Assembly (NCBI GenBank): GCA_029641185.1 | Contig: JAPWGK010000002.1 | Span: forward strand, 3,162,001 to 3,226,000 | DNA from: Pseudofabraea citricarpa | Lineage: Eukaryota > Ascomycota > Leotiomycetes > Helotiales > Dermateaceae | DNA: 64,000 nt | Direction: 5' to 3' | The notes under the pieces: generated by a model | What the model was told of the DNA's origin: nothing | Databases searched by the model: none | Seen by the model: the letters and a program-made list of their open reading frames with translations, nothing else | Part shown: piece after piece, positions 33,870 to 44,571 of the stretch | Numbering within the stretch: the stretch's first letter is position 1 | How the letters are laid out: the number at the start of each line of letters is the position of its first letter | Translations under genes and position numbers: made by a program

Positions 33870-35446
33870 ATGGACGTCTCTGCCATCATGTCGGGTCCAT
33901 GGTACCTAGGTCTCGGCCTTTTATTTGTAGTATCATCCATCACTGCGCTGCTTCTCAATACTCGTCAACGAGAGGCCGTGTTGAGCAGACTTCACTTTAA
34001 GAAACGTCGTGCGTCGGGCGCTTCTACCCCGCCTCGATCATTCTCCCCCACCAAAGAGAAAGCTTCACTCCCCTCCAGACCCGACTACAAAATTGCATTC
34101 CCGCCATCACGACGCGCCGCCCTGGCTGAACTGGCAACAACTGCATCGCCTGCCAACAAGAAGGTTTTACTTGGCAAGGAACCACCGGCCGACTTTTTGA
34201 TAAAGGATCCTTTGCCTACCTCGCGATCATTCTCGTTGGAAAATGATGTCCCGAAATATACCCCAACCGGTTTCTCGACCGCCGAAATCAAAGCTATGGG
34301 TGACTTCCCAGCATACGATATCCTGAGTGGTGTCCCTCTTCCCAAGCCTTACGAAGAATTCGACCCAAAGAAGGCTCTTCCTAGACCGTATCGACCCTTT
34401 AGATGGGCCTACCACCAGACTATGTGTGAGTTGCTCTAATAGTCTGACTATTTGAGTATTGCTAATTCTCGTACCCAGCATTTACCAAGATGGAGACTGA
34501 CTGGTGGCTTGAGATTGGCAACGACTATGTCGCCACCATTGAGAAACGTAAAGGAATATATAAAAAATACGGCAAGATGATCATGGACTACCTACCGGGC
34601 TCGGAGCTTGTGTGTAAAGAGTTGATGGAAATGTGCCTGCAATTTTACTGTGCGAGGTGGCCCAAGTACTTCTCTCTGTCTGAAGACAAGAAGACGTTCC
34701 ATAACGGTCTCCTCAACGAGGATACAGACATCAAGAGCCTTCATCCATTGCACGTCCTTCTGAACAACGTCCCTGAGGATTTTGCCATTGTTCTGCGCAA
34801 TGAACAAGATGGGATGTACTATTTCCGCGCCGGTGTGGTATGCAGCTCGCTGGGCTGGAACGTTGGAACCAAGATCGGAATGCAGCTTGAGGAGATTCAC
34901 AAGCCAATCCCAGACTACAAGGAGAAGATGTCTTTCAGTATGGATCGCTACTTCAGCAAGATGCCGACCAACACCCCCATCCAGCGCGGCAGCTGGGGCC
35001 TCGAAGTCGGCACGCCATTGTTCATGCCACCGGGAGACCCCCATGAGAAACTACGTGAGTCGCAACAAGAGAACCTCAAGATAGAGGAGTGCCATCTACG
35101 CGTCGACTGGCAGACACTGCGACGCTTGCCGCTCAGTGCTGGCGTCGTCTTCAACTTTACGGCCGTGTTCACGCCGGTGCAGGAGTTCCGCGACGAGCCC
35201 TATATTCCGTCGCTAGTATTGAAGATTCTCAAGGAGGGTAAGAAGAGCCTGATGGAGTATAAGAATACGTGGCACGTGGAGCACGTGTGCATCCCGGAGT
35301 TCGAGCGCTACGAGCAAGAACAGGTGGCCAACGGGCTGGTCAAGCCTGAGGAAGAAGGCGAGGAGAAATGGACGGTCGCGACTCTCGAGCAGTACCCCTA
35401 CTTTCCGGGCTGGGAGGAGAAATGGCACCGTCAGCAGGGTTATTGA
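33870..35446 (+). CDS. DUF3445 haem-dependent oxidative demethylase-like protein
   Basis: Predicted 507-residue protein of the DUF3445/HDOD family, whose bacterial prototype is a haem-dependent oxidative N-demethylase. Exons 33870-34425 and 34479-35446 join in phase (donor GTGAGT, acceptor CCCAG). A single transmembrane helix near residues 11-30 (WYLGLGLLFVVSSITALLL) suggests membrane anchoring, followed by a Ser/Pro linker. The family domain starts around residue 165 (PRPYRPFRWAYHQTM) and continues with METDWWLEI, FYCARWPKYF, CSSLGWNVGTKIGMQLEEIHKPIP, QRGSWGLEVG, LRVDWQTLRRLP and FRDEPYIPSLVLKIL. A second ATG (MSGPWYLG, codon 7) is also usable. Fungal members have no proven substrate; demethylation is inferred. 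A TATA box was not obvious. Confidence 0.88.
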
Positions 35447-37477
35447 TCGCACGGTTTTCTTATTTGCGTTTGCTTTTTTCCCCCCTCGTTTGTTTTGTGG
35501 CTCTAGGCTGGGTTGGTTAGCGGTTGGGTGGTTGAGGAAAAGAATCGATTGGCTAGGGTTGCAGTCCCGGTCTAAGTCCAAACCGAGGCTGGAGAAGGGG
35601 AAGGATTGCATTTATATGTATATATACCTATACACGCTTAGAAACCCACATATATGATGAACAGTAAAATACGATTTCGAGACTCGGCTGTAACCGATGA
35701 GATGGAGCAGCACTCTCTATATCTGTTTGATGTCGATGTCCTACCGCTCCCCCAGGTGATAGCTCGTGGGCGTTGGCTTCTCTTCGGCCGTAGTCTGTCC
35801 ATAGGGCTGTGGATGCATAGTATTGTATTGTACTAGGTAAGGACTGACACGGGGACTAGGAGCGTGTGGCCGGCTGAGCGACTTGTCTTCGGCTTGCTGG
35901 CTTGCTGGCTTGCTTGTTGAGGCTCGCCTATCTCCATCTCCATCTTTGTTCTGGTGATGAGTGATGAGTGATCGGATCCGTTTCTCATCGATGCCACCAC
36001 TACTACCTACCCTACCTACTTCCGCCAATGCTCCAGCCCAACTAACTGCCGCCCTGCGATTATTGCCAGGCTATTGTGGCGCACCGCATAAAGGCTGGCT
36101 AGAGGTCAACAGGACCCCTCCCAGCCCCCATCATGTTCTTCCGGTCGCTGCTACAGTTTGTCGTTGTCGTTGTCGTTGTCGCTGTTGTTTTGTTGCTGCT
36201 GCCCGTGAGCTCAGGGAAAGGCTTTAGGCTTTTGAGCCTTGCCATTCGCCCGGATCGCAGCACCGGCCAGGCCAGCGTATGTTAAACGACGGGTGCTGGA
36301 CTCGGGATTACCTGACATCACAATGCGCCTGGTAGGCGAGAAGCATTAACCGTGAATATGTCTCTGAGCTGCAAACAAGATGAGCTGGCTGGCCACTGTG
36401 CTCTCTTGAGTTTAGCACCATTGACACCGCACAGACTTTGCCGCTGCTCTCTTCCCTCCCAGCCAGCATTATTATCATTGTTTCCAGCCGTGGTTGTCCC
36501 TTGGCGATGCGCCGTTGCTCTCTGATGCCCTTGACGGACCTGCTCCCTTCCCCCCGCCATGCTGCTTTGTGCTCTGGGATCTCTGGTGCTTACACCGATC
36601 GCTTCGTCTAGACCCAGAGCCAGAGCTCGTGGGGAAAAAGACTGTCAACCATCCTTCCCAGCGCCCCCCGCCGATATCAACAAGCCTTCTCGAGCCATGA
36701 GCGCCGTGCGTGCGTGTGAGGTCCAGACGAGTCGAACCCCTCAGAGGATAACGGTGGATCCTGCCCGTGGCCTGTTGCGAGCACCGCAATCTCGCCGTCG
36801 CTATGCTCTGCGTGTTGTAGAGCCAGTATCGAGCAATTGCTTCCCTCCAGCGTCCCAACTTCACTTCAGCGGGGGACCGGTCACAATTCCGATCCCAGAA
36901 GCTGAAGCCATCGAGAAATTCCTGTTCTTGTAATTTCTTAGTGGACCGGAGCGATGTTCCTCAATACAACCACCCACCGCACACATCGCCATCCCAAAGG
37001 CAAGAGCGACTACCCGATTTTACCATCTCCATCATCCACCTCTTGGTCTCTCGCGGGTCTGGAGATGCCCCGTGGCAGGCCACAGCGACCACTAATCGAC
37101 ATCCAGCGTGCACTATCCGAGTAGGGGCGACGTGTAGAGCCACCATCCCCAACCGCAGCTGCTGAGGTATCTCCGGCTGCCCTCTGGCAAACTTCCACAC
37201 GACAAAGGTACGGGCAACAATGTATGCCTGTACGGTATCGTAGATCAGACCGTGCCCCAGCCCAAACCACCACTGCTGCTCTGCCTGTGCTGAGGAAGAC
37301 ATCCCAGCACGACCACGGCCGACTTGCAAGTCAACCGGACTCGACCTGTGACCGGAGTATCGACAGCTATAAGATCTCCTCTCGCAAAAGAGAGCTCGCT
37401 GGGCCTCGTAGTAGCGTAAGGTTGGGGAAACGAGGCTAGAAGAACCTGCCGGTCTCTTCATCTCTTCTTCCACAGCT
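35447..37477. other. 2.0 kb intergenic region
   Basis: It holds the 3' flank of the DUF3445 gene and the promoter of the zinc-cluster gene. There are short GCTTGCTG repeats near 35891-35915 and GTTGTC repeats near 36160-36183. A 243-codon open frame on the minus strand (36961-37692) overlaps exon 1 of the plus-strand regulator and shows no domain; I treat it as chance. Confidence 0.5.
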
Positions 37478-40400
37478 ATGGACTCAGCATCGAGCGATAT
37501 CTCTAACAACCCTCCACCAACCCGAAGTGCACGCGGCGCCATAGCGGCGCAAGCCTGTGATACGTGCCGGGCCAGGAAGCAGAGATGTGATGAGCAACGG
37601 CCGAAGTGTGGATTGTGCCAGAGAATGAAACTTGAGTGTAGGTATCGAGAGCCACAGCCAACAAAGTAAGTGCCCCGAAAAGAAAACCCCATTCTTCTAA
37701 AGGAGAGCCCAAGGGCAAGCGTGCTGCTGCTGCTGCTGCTGCTGCGCTGTGCTATGCTATGCTATGCTATGCTATGCTATGCTGTTCTGCTGCTGTATGG
37801 ATCTTTCAAGCACCATTCAGCATGCCTGACCTCTCTCCAAGGGCGGATGCAGAAGTGACGATGTCTGCAAAAACACTCGCTCATTCGCGTGAAGCCTAGC
37901 TCCACACCTTCAGGCTTTACTGCCAGCCGTCGTGCGTGCTTCCAGGTCGGAAGAAGCATGTCTACTAGGTACACGCTGTTCCAGGTCACTAACCGTGTTC
38001 TTCATTCCAGGAAAGACAAGACTCTTGTTGAAATTCTTGACCGCCTCAAAGTCCTTGAGACCAAGGTAGATCGAATACCTATACATGGGCCGTCCCCGAG
38101 TGGATATGGTCCATCTCAGCCATCACCATCCAACGTCCTCTCTCTTGCTAATACCGCCGCCGCCGAGAGTGAGCTTGGCTCAAGCTCCCAGACGACTCCA
38201 TCATCACGTCCACAAGTCCGGCCCAGCCCTCTGAGTAGTGGAAAGAGTCATCCGTACCGACATGCTTCTGCCGCACACAAGATGCTTACCTGGCCAGCGA
38301 TCCAGCAACTCTTGCTGCAGTCTTTGCCGTCGAACATTGGAGATTTAACAAGTCTTGAGCAAGAAGGGTCTGCTTTCATAGTTCGCATGCAACAAGGGAC
38401 GCCCAATCTGCCTATGGAGATCAATATACATAGTACACCATTCATCGGCATGCAGACGCAGGCCGCTAGAACGAGTGGAGGTGCGAGGATGGTGTTTCCC
38501 ACCTTGACTCGGGACAAGATGCAGCACCTGGGCACGGCCTACTTTGACACCTTCAACTTCATCTATCCTTTCATGGACAGACAGATCTTCCTGTCTGAAA
38601 CCATGGCTAGAGTGTACGCCGAGGGGTTCAACGGCGATACTGATTCTGTCATTGCGCTTCTTGTATTTGCGCTTGGTGAAATGGCATTGGAAGGTACTCA
38701 GGGACCTCCTATAGAGCAATACAAAGGTCGGCCAAGTGGTGTCCGCGGTGGCACATTAGCCAGGCCGCCGGGGCTTGAATATTTCAATGCAGCAAGAGAG
38801 CGGATAGGCTTCGTTTTGACGGACTGCGATCTCGAAAGCGTTCAAATCTTTTCTCTGACGGCGTGCGTATCCCTACTATCTTCATCTCTCTTTGCTTTTC
38901 TTGCCTCCCCCTACCCCTCCCTCGCTTTCATTCTTGCTTGTTCGTCGTCTGGAAGGCGACTTGAGAGGGCAACTCATTTACTTTTCTTCTAGGCTTTATT
39001 ACGAATCTTGCTCGCGTCACGTGGTAAGCCTAGAAAATAAGAAACTTGAACGTGTATACCTATGGGTCCTGATACTACTATATAGGACTTTTGGCGGTTG
39101 ACCGTTTCTGCCTCGCAGGCATGCCAAGTGTTGATCACGTGGTATGTCACTGTATCGGGTCCATTACGTCGCCAACTATTACTGACAATTGTGATGCGTA
39201 GTTATCCGATCGATTGGAACACCATCAGAGGGGATCTGATTAAGCGTGCATATTGGCACTGTGCTATCATGGAGACGTGAGCCCATCGTCGATGCCGTGC
39301 AGAATCTCGGATCCTGGCTAACCGACGCCGCAGGGGCTTACATCTTGAGCTGGACTTACCACTCACAGGAATTATTGACCTGGAAGATCGCGTTGGCATT
39401 CCCAATTTTAACAGTCCATTCTGCGAAGCAGATCATCGTGGAAATCAGGCTTCCCATTTCGAGGCTCACTATGCATCGCAGGTGGCTCTGAGGCGGTTGT
39501 GCGCAAACCTACACGAGAACATCAATGATTGTGAGCATCTTCCTTTCCTTCGTGACCACTGGACGTGATCCATATTTGTTCTGTCGTCCACCTTTGCTGA
39601 AGGCAACATCGGGGTGGGCCAGCCTGGCTTCCGTGACTCGCGTGTCTCTAAATCAACAATGGCGGTTGGAACGGGTCTCATGTCCGAGATTTGTATGCCG
39701 CTGTTCATTGCTCAGTCATCAGTTGAGATCCAAGCTAAGTGGCAATAGCTAGATTTATAGCTAGATCACGTTCTAGAGACATGATCTAGAGAACATGATC
39801 TACCATCTTCGCGACTAGTACTCGGTTGTTGTGAACTCATCCTTCATTCACTGACATCAAGTAGAGGACTTGTTTGGACAGGGATTAGTTTCTCGTAGTC
39901 AGCAGGTCGCTTGTCGAAGTTCCAAACAATAGCTTGACATATGCTACTTAGAGGACTTGATGGGAGTCTCTATTTCCTAAGTTTGTCTATCAATTGGAAG
40001 TGTCTGACCGAAATAATTAGCCATGACGACCACTCCAAGTACACCACAATCTTCTAGTGGTGGGAGTGGACCGACAGCCAGTACCCTCAGGCAACTCGCA
40101 GGACAACTTGTTCAGTGGCGAGGCATGCTTCCTCAAGAGCTTCAATGGAACGAGGATGACCCCACTAGTTTCCCTGACCCTCCTTCGTCAAGTTATCCAA
40201 TTGATCCAAACCTCACAGACCAAAGCCAATCACGAAACCAACCTATGTTTACTGCTACTATTTCAAATGAGCCAGCACCATATCAATACGCATATGACAT
40301 ACAAGTGGCACTCTTACGAACACGTTACTACTATGCAAAGTATATGGCACATAGGCCATTCGTTTACAAAGCGCTTCACTTCCCGGACCAGATGACCCAA

Positions 40401-40775
40401 CAAGATGCAGAAGGCGTAGCAGAATGCTTAAGGGTCAGTATCGAGTACTCTTACACTTATATATAAGCTGATCCATACAAGTCTTGCTTGAGCTGGCCCC
40501 TCACACTATCACCGGCATCAAGGAGAAAGCGACTTGTGCCTTACCTGTTTTGTTGGTCACAAAATTTCCTTGGAATTTTATTGATCATCCATCTTACACA
40601 ACATAACAATATGCTCAGAGACATTCGAACTCAGCTTTGCGGGGCCAGATTTGAACGTGAAATCGGGCAGAGTGTAGAAATGATGTTGGATTGGATCCGC
40701 GATCTCAAAAGCAGTGACCCCATTGCCATGTGGTGTTGGAATATCCTCCAAGGTGTCTACCATATGGATTCTTGA
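37478..40775 (+). CDS. Zn2Cys6 transcription factor, eight exons
   Basis: Nuclear regulator of 701 residues. Exons in phase: 37478-37665, 38011-38862, 38993-39023, 39086-39141, 39202-39276, 39334-39530, 40021-40433, 40482-40775. The zinc cluster lies at about residues 26-54: C-DT-C-RARKQR-C-DEQRPK-C-GL-C-QRMKLE-C. A linker and the fungal-specific regulatory domain follow: TAYFDTFNFIYPFMDR, VIALLVFALGEMALEG, then through the small exons ALYYESCSRHVDFWRL and SASQACQVLITCYPIDW. The C-terminal third ends with YDIQVALLRTRYYYAKYM, then RPFVYKALHFP and RRKRLVPYLFCWSQNFLGIL. Intron 1 (345 nt) and intron 6 (490 nt) are long for this genome and carry microsatellites and an inverted repeat respectively. 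The target genes are unknown; no cluster sits beside it. Confidence 0.88.
37719..37785. repeat. TGC and TATGC microsatellites inside intron 1
   Basis: About eight TGC units (near 37719-37744) are followed by about six units of CTATG (near 37751-37781) and more TGCTG. Both lie within the first intron of the zinc-cluster gene. Confidence 0.85.
39764..39800. repeat. Imperfect inverted repeat in the 490-nt intron
   Basis: The left arm GATCACGTTCTAGAG and the right arm CTAGAGAACATGATC match as reverse complements at 12 of 15 positions, separated by seven bases. It lies in the long intron 6 of the zinc-cluster gene. Confidence 0.7.
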
Positions 40776-41827
40776 GTGTGGTACAATGTCAAAAGAAAAT
40801 TCCCAGTCTGCAACTTGTTCTCTTCTTCCTTGGCTGGCATTTTACCAGAACACACGCACACGCACACATGGTTACTTGTGTCTTTATTAAATCTTTACTA
40901 GCCTACGATTGCAGCAATTTTGGAGCTCGGGGGTTTTGAGTTAAATTCTGTTGATACATGGTACATGGAATATGGATTTGGGGAGTGGCTAAAGTGGGAA
41001 CGACATTTACGTGGGAGATTGGTCTCGCGAACATATGGTTCAGGTTTTGAATCTGTGAACTTGGAGGATGGGTGTTTAGCAAACAGCGCAGGCATATGGC
41101 AATGCAAGGCAAGGCAGGGATACGGGGTATGGGTTACGGGCATAGCGTGTCGGGAGGACAGGATGGAGCATCAAATCAGGAGGGGCGAAGGGCATAGCAG
41201 TTATTATTAATATTAAAGATTCCTCTTCCGATCGAAGTTTTTTCTTGCACTGGGCTGGAACCGTGATGATCGCTGCTCGTTCTTGTTATAGTTCCTGTTT
41301 TTTTCCTCTCTTTCTTTCCTGTGGATTCTTGATCGTGTGAAGGGAGAAAGAAGACATCCTTTCTGTAAGAGTCGAGACTGCATCCCCAGAATCTTGGATC
41401 AGTATGACCAGAACGGTGTCCATAGTCATCTATACGCACTAGAGAGACATGTGAGACTAGAAGATGGTTCTTCGAAGTCGAAGGGCAGCTTATCCTCGAT
41501 ATTGCTTGGTATGGCTAGCAGCAACGTAGCTGTAAAAGCCGCACAATTTTTTTACTTTGAAAGAGACACAGAGACCGAAATAACTACGTTACAAGGAATC
41601 CACCGTGCCTAGATATCGTCTCTAGTCTCTAGTTTTTTTTTTTATCTACTCTATAGTCCATATGGTATTTACAGCTTGTTTAGGTGTTGGGGGACTGGTT
41701 GACTAGTAGGAGAGTGGCATTTGAGCAAGGGATCGAGTCAATGGCAAAAGGAGCTTAGACTGCTACAGGTCTACTAGTAAGGACATGTTTATTTACGTCT
41801 CATATCATAACATGTCATATCATCTCT
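40776..41827. other. 1.05 kb between convergent genes
   Basis: This is the shared 3' flank of the zinc-cluster gene (plus) and the dienoyl-CoA reductase gene (minus). It has a CA-rich run near 40850-40870 and a T run near 41633-41642. No gene is visible. Confidence 0.55.
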
Positions 41828-42972
41828 TCATAGCTTAGATTTCTTACGGTAACTCGCGTTGGAGATTTCTCCCGTGAGCAAGTAATCCGGGTAGGGCGTG
41901 GTGGTCATTCCACCTGGCGATCTCCCTAACACCCAAGTTAGTCTGGCTCGTCATAGCCACTAGAGGAAGAAAACGACTTACAATCTCCTCCATCCACTAC
42001 CAAGACATTTCCATTCACGTAGTTTCCAGAATCGCTAAAGATATACACAGTGGCATCGGCAATCTCTTTCACCGTTCCGTATCTTCCTAATGGCACTTTC
42101 TTCATCGCTTGTCCGTTGGCCTCATCGCTCCTGCTACCAAGACGTTCCATCCCCTCAGTCCCGGCGATAGGCCCCGGAGTTATAATATTAGAAGTGACAC
42201 CCTGCGGGCCATATTCTAGAGCTGCAGTGGCTGATAAGGCATCGATACCGGCCTTGGCAGCAGCGGCGTGTGACTGCATCGGCATTCCGGTGAAGTGGAA
42301 GGAGGCGGATATAAAGATTATTCTGCCACCGGTAGAGGGATTGGTACCAGTGTTGGGGTTCCTTGCAGCAGAGGTGATTAGGTGAGGTACTGTGGCTTTG
42401 AGTGTATTGAATGCTCCTAGAAGGTCAATATCAATGACCGTCTTGAATGCGTTGGCCGATAGTCCGGATATGGGCGAGATAAAGTTGCCCGCAGCGCCGG
42501 CACTGTTGTCCGTATCAGCATGAGAAGACCTGTCAGTCAAATGCGAATACTCACATCACATAGTCGATCGCTCCGAGTTCCTTGACACACTGCTCCACGC
42601 ACTTCTCTAAACTCTCAATGCTGCGTACATCTGCTCCTCCGATTCCAATCACCTTGGCGCCGGGTCGTGCCGTCGCGATGTCTTTTGCCATGTTCTCTGT
42701 CTTGCTGACATTCCTCCCGATAATGCATGCGTTTGCGCCGAGGTGGACGAGTGCTCTTACTTGCCTGGAGAAGGTCAACTGTGCTCTTACAATCAATAAG
42801 CTTTGAGTGTCTTACGCGCTGCATATCGTTCCAGCTCCACCGGTGCAGAAGATGACCTTATTCTCTACGATGCCTGTTAGCAGATGTCGCCCGACCAAGA
42901 AGAGGGAGAAAGCAGACCAAAGATGCCATCGCGCCAAACTGAGGAGAGGTATTCGTTTCTGGGTACGGGCAT
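41828..42972 (-). CDS. sps19: Peroxisomal 2,4-dienoyl-CoA reductase (SPS19/DECR2-like)
   Basis: NADPH-dependent reductase of 310 residues needed in other fungi to degrade unsaturated fatty acids with even-numbered double bonds in peroxisomes. Exons: 42972-42918, 42864-42816, 42764-42555, 42502-41982, 41925-41828, all in phase. The SDR cofactor loop is FCTGGAGTICSAQVRALVH; the Asn-Ala-Gly-like strand is DYVIAGAAGNFISP. In place of the SDR Tyr-x3-Lys pair it has SASFHFTGMPMQSHAAAAK, as in DECR2 proteins. Near the end VVDGGD joins by a 56-nt intron (GTAAGT..GTTAG) to WRSPGGMTTTPYPDYLL and the final tripeptide SKL, a canonical PTS1. Without that splice the protein would end 15 residues after the junction without SKL. 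The gene is divergent from the Atg33-like gene. Confidence 0.92.
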
Positions 42973-43443
42973 GATTACGTATGGTACGTAGATGCGAGAG
43001 TGGAGGAAAGAGGCAGAGTTGTAGATGCGAGACAAGAGAAGCCAGTGCGAAAGCTATCCGGTGCTGGTTCTTATGGCTCCTGCGGAAACTTTGGCAGATA
43101 AAGACGAAAGAAACATGGTGACAAACGGCCGTAAAGCACAGTGCACACCCTTGGAGTCTGGGGAACCGAGGCTCTCACAGGAAAAAGTGATCAATAACGT
43201 TCAGACAAGGAGGGACACGAGCTAGTCGGGAAGCCGACGAATCAGCAATCCGGCTGACAACTCAGGCACGAAAGCTCCTCGCTCGACCGACGGAACGACG
43301 TCAGTTCCCTCTCCAACTTCCAGTGCCGTATCCTCCCCTACCAATCAACCCACCAGCAGTACAGCATCCAATACAACTATATTGAGATTGAGAACCAAGC
43401 AAGAGAGCCTGCCTGCAAAGCCGTCCTGTCACCTAGTTCTACC
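42973..43443. promoter_or_regulatory. Divergent promoter, reductase and Atg33-like genes
   Basis: A gap of 471 bp separates two divergent start codons, so both promoters must lie here. A CAATCAACC/CCAATCAACC word near 43340-43350 resembles a CCAAT element. No oleate-response element could be assigned by eye. Confidence 0.5.
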
Positions 43444-44184
43444 ATGGCATCAAGGACTGTGTCGACGCTCAAGTTCGTCGGCTCCATCTCCCTCGGTCTG
43501 TTGACGGTGAGTAGCATTCTGCCCCTCCTCTACTCCACTCCACCCCCAGCTCTTCTTGATGGCCAGCCACGCCACAAGGCCAATCGATCAGAAGGAGGTT
43601 GTCCACAATGATCCGACGCTGATGAGAGTTTGTTCTACGCTCAGGGTCTATCATACACACTCAGCACCTTGACTCTCCCAACCCTCCTCACCCTCCCATC
43701 GGCGAGCAGTGCCTCTCGGGCATTCTCCAACCTGACAACCGTCTCGCTCGCACACCTACGCACTCTCGCCGGAGTCTCTAGCACTTCATTCCTCCTCGCA
43801 TATCTCCTCTCGCCTCGAAACCAGAAGCACCCGTATCTGCTATGGACCACCCTCTTCGTCGGATTGGCTGGCACCAGTGACCTATTGCTGCCGATCAGTG
43901 TTACTGGCACAAAGACCATCGCACCCAAGCAGAAGAGCCCCCGCGTGAAGCACAGCCGTAATATGGAAGCAAGCTACGAGGTTTTGGGAGATAGTAACAG
44001 TGAGAGAACTGCCAGTGGCGAAGAGGGTGAGGACGAGGTCAATGGTGAGGAGGTCAAGGTTGCCATGGAGGGTTTCCTTGTGGGTCAGATTGTCAGGACT
44101 GCCATTGCAGGTCTTGGTTTTGCCATGTCTGTTGTGGGTATCTGGGGCGATGGTGCTGCTGATGTAGTTATCATTGAGATGTAA
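43444..44184 (+). CDS. Atg33-like mitochondrial membrane protein
   Basis: Predicted 200-residue membrane protein. Exons 43444-43506 and 43645-44184 join in phase zero (intron GTGAGT..CTCAG, 138 nt). Hydrophobic segments appear at about residues 9-29 (FVGSISLGLLTGLSYTLSTL), 66-81 (VSSTSFLLAYLLS), 86-106 (HPYLLWTTLFVGLAGTSDLLL) and 170-195 (GQIVRTAIAGLGFAMSVVGIWG). An acidic loop lies before the last one. Length and layout match fungal proteins annotated as Atg33, an outer-mitochondrial-membrane factor that promotes mitophagy in yeast (197 residues there). Sequence similarity to yeast Atg33 is weak in general, so the functional call is tentative. It is divergent from the peroxisomal reductase and convergent with the MFS gene. 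Confidence 0.65.
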
Positions 44185-44571
44185 AGGGCTTTGCTGAGCA
44201 AGCTTGAGGCTGTGGTGGAAACATCGATGGCAATGCCATGTTATCGAAAACAGGACTGGGATGAATGGCGTTGAGTTCTTAGTTATGGGTATGCGCTTTA
44301 GGTAGATAGCATGTTGAACAACCCTCCTATTCTTAGTATTCTAATTGAATCTTCCGCTCCTTATTACTCTGTCGAGACCAGAAGTATGGCTCCCTGGAAT
44401 TTCGACATGAAGGTTCTTGCATTGCGCTGTAAGTCCCATGACACATCACAAATGGCCACTATCTTACTGGACAAAACTCAAGCTAGAATTGATTGGATAC
44501 AAAGAAGATCCACATATATGCGACGATTAGAATTATATTTAAGGTGCTAATTACTGCGCAAACTATGAAGG
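44185..44571. other. Gap between convergent genes
   Basis: About 390 bp of 3' flanks for the Atg33-like gene (plus) and the MFS transporter gene (minus). No feature stands out. Confidence 0.5.

Noticed and set aside
36961..37692. 243-codon minus-strand open frame over the zinc-cluster promoter
   Set aside because: No domain and it overlaps the well-supported zinc finger exon on the other strand.
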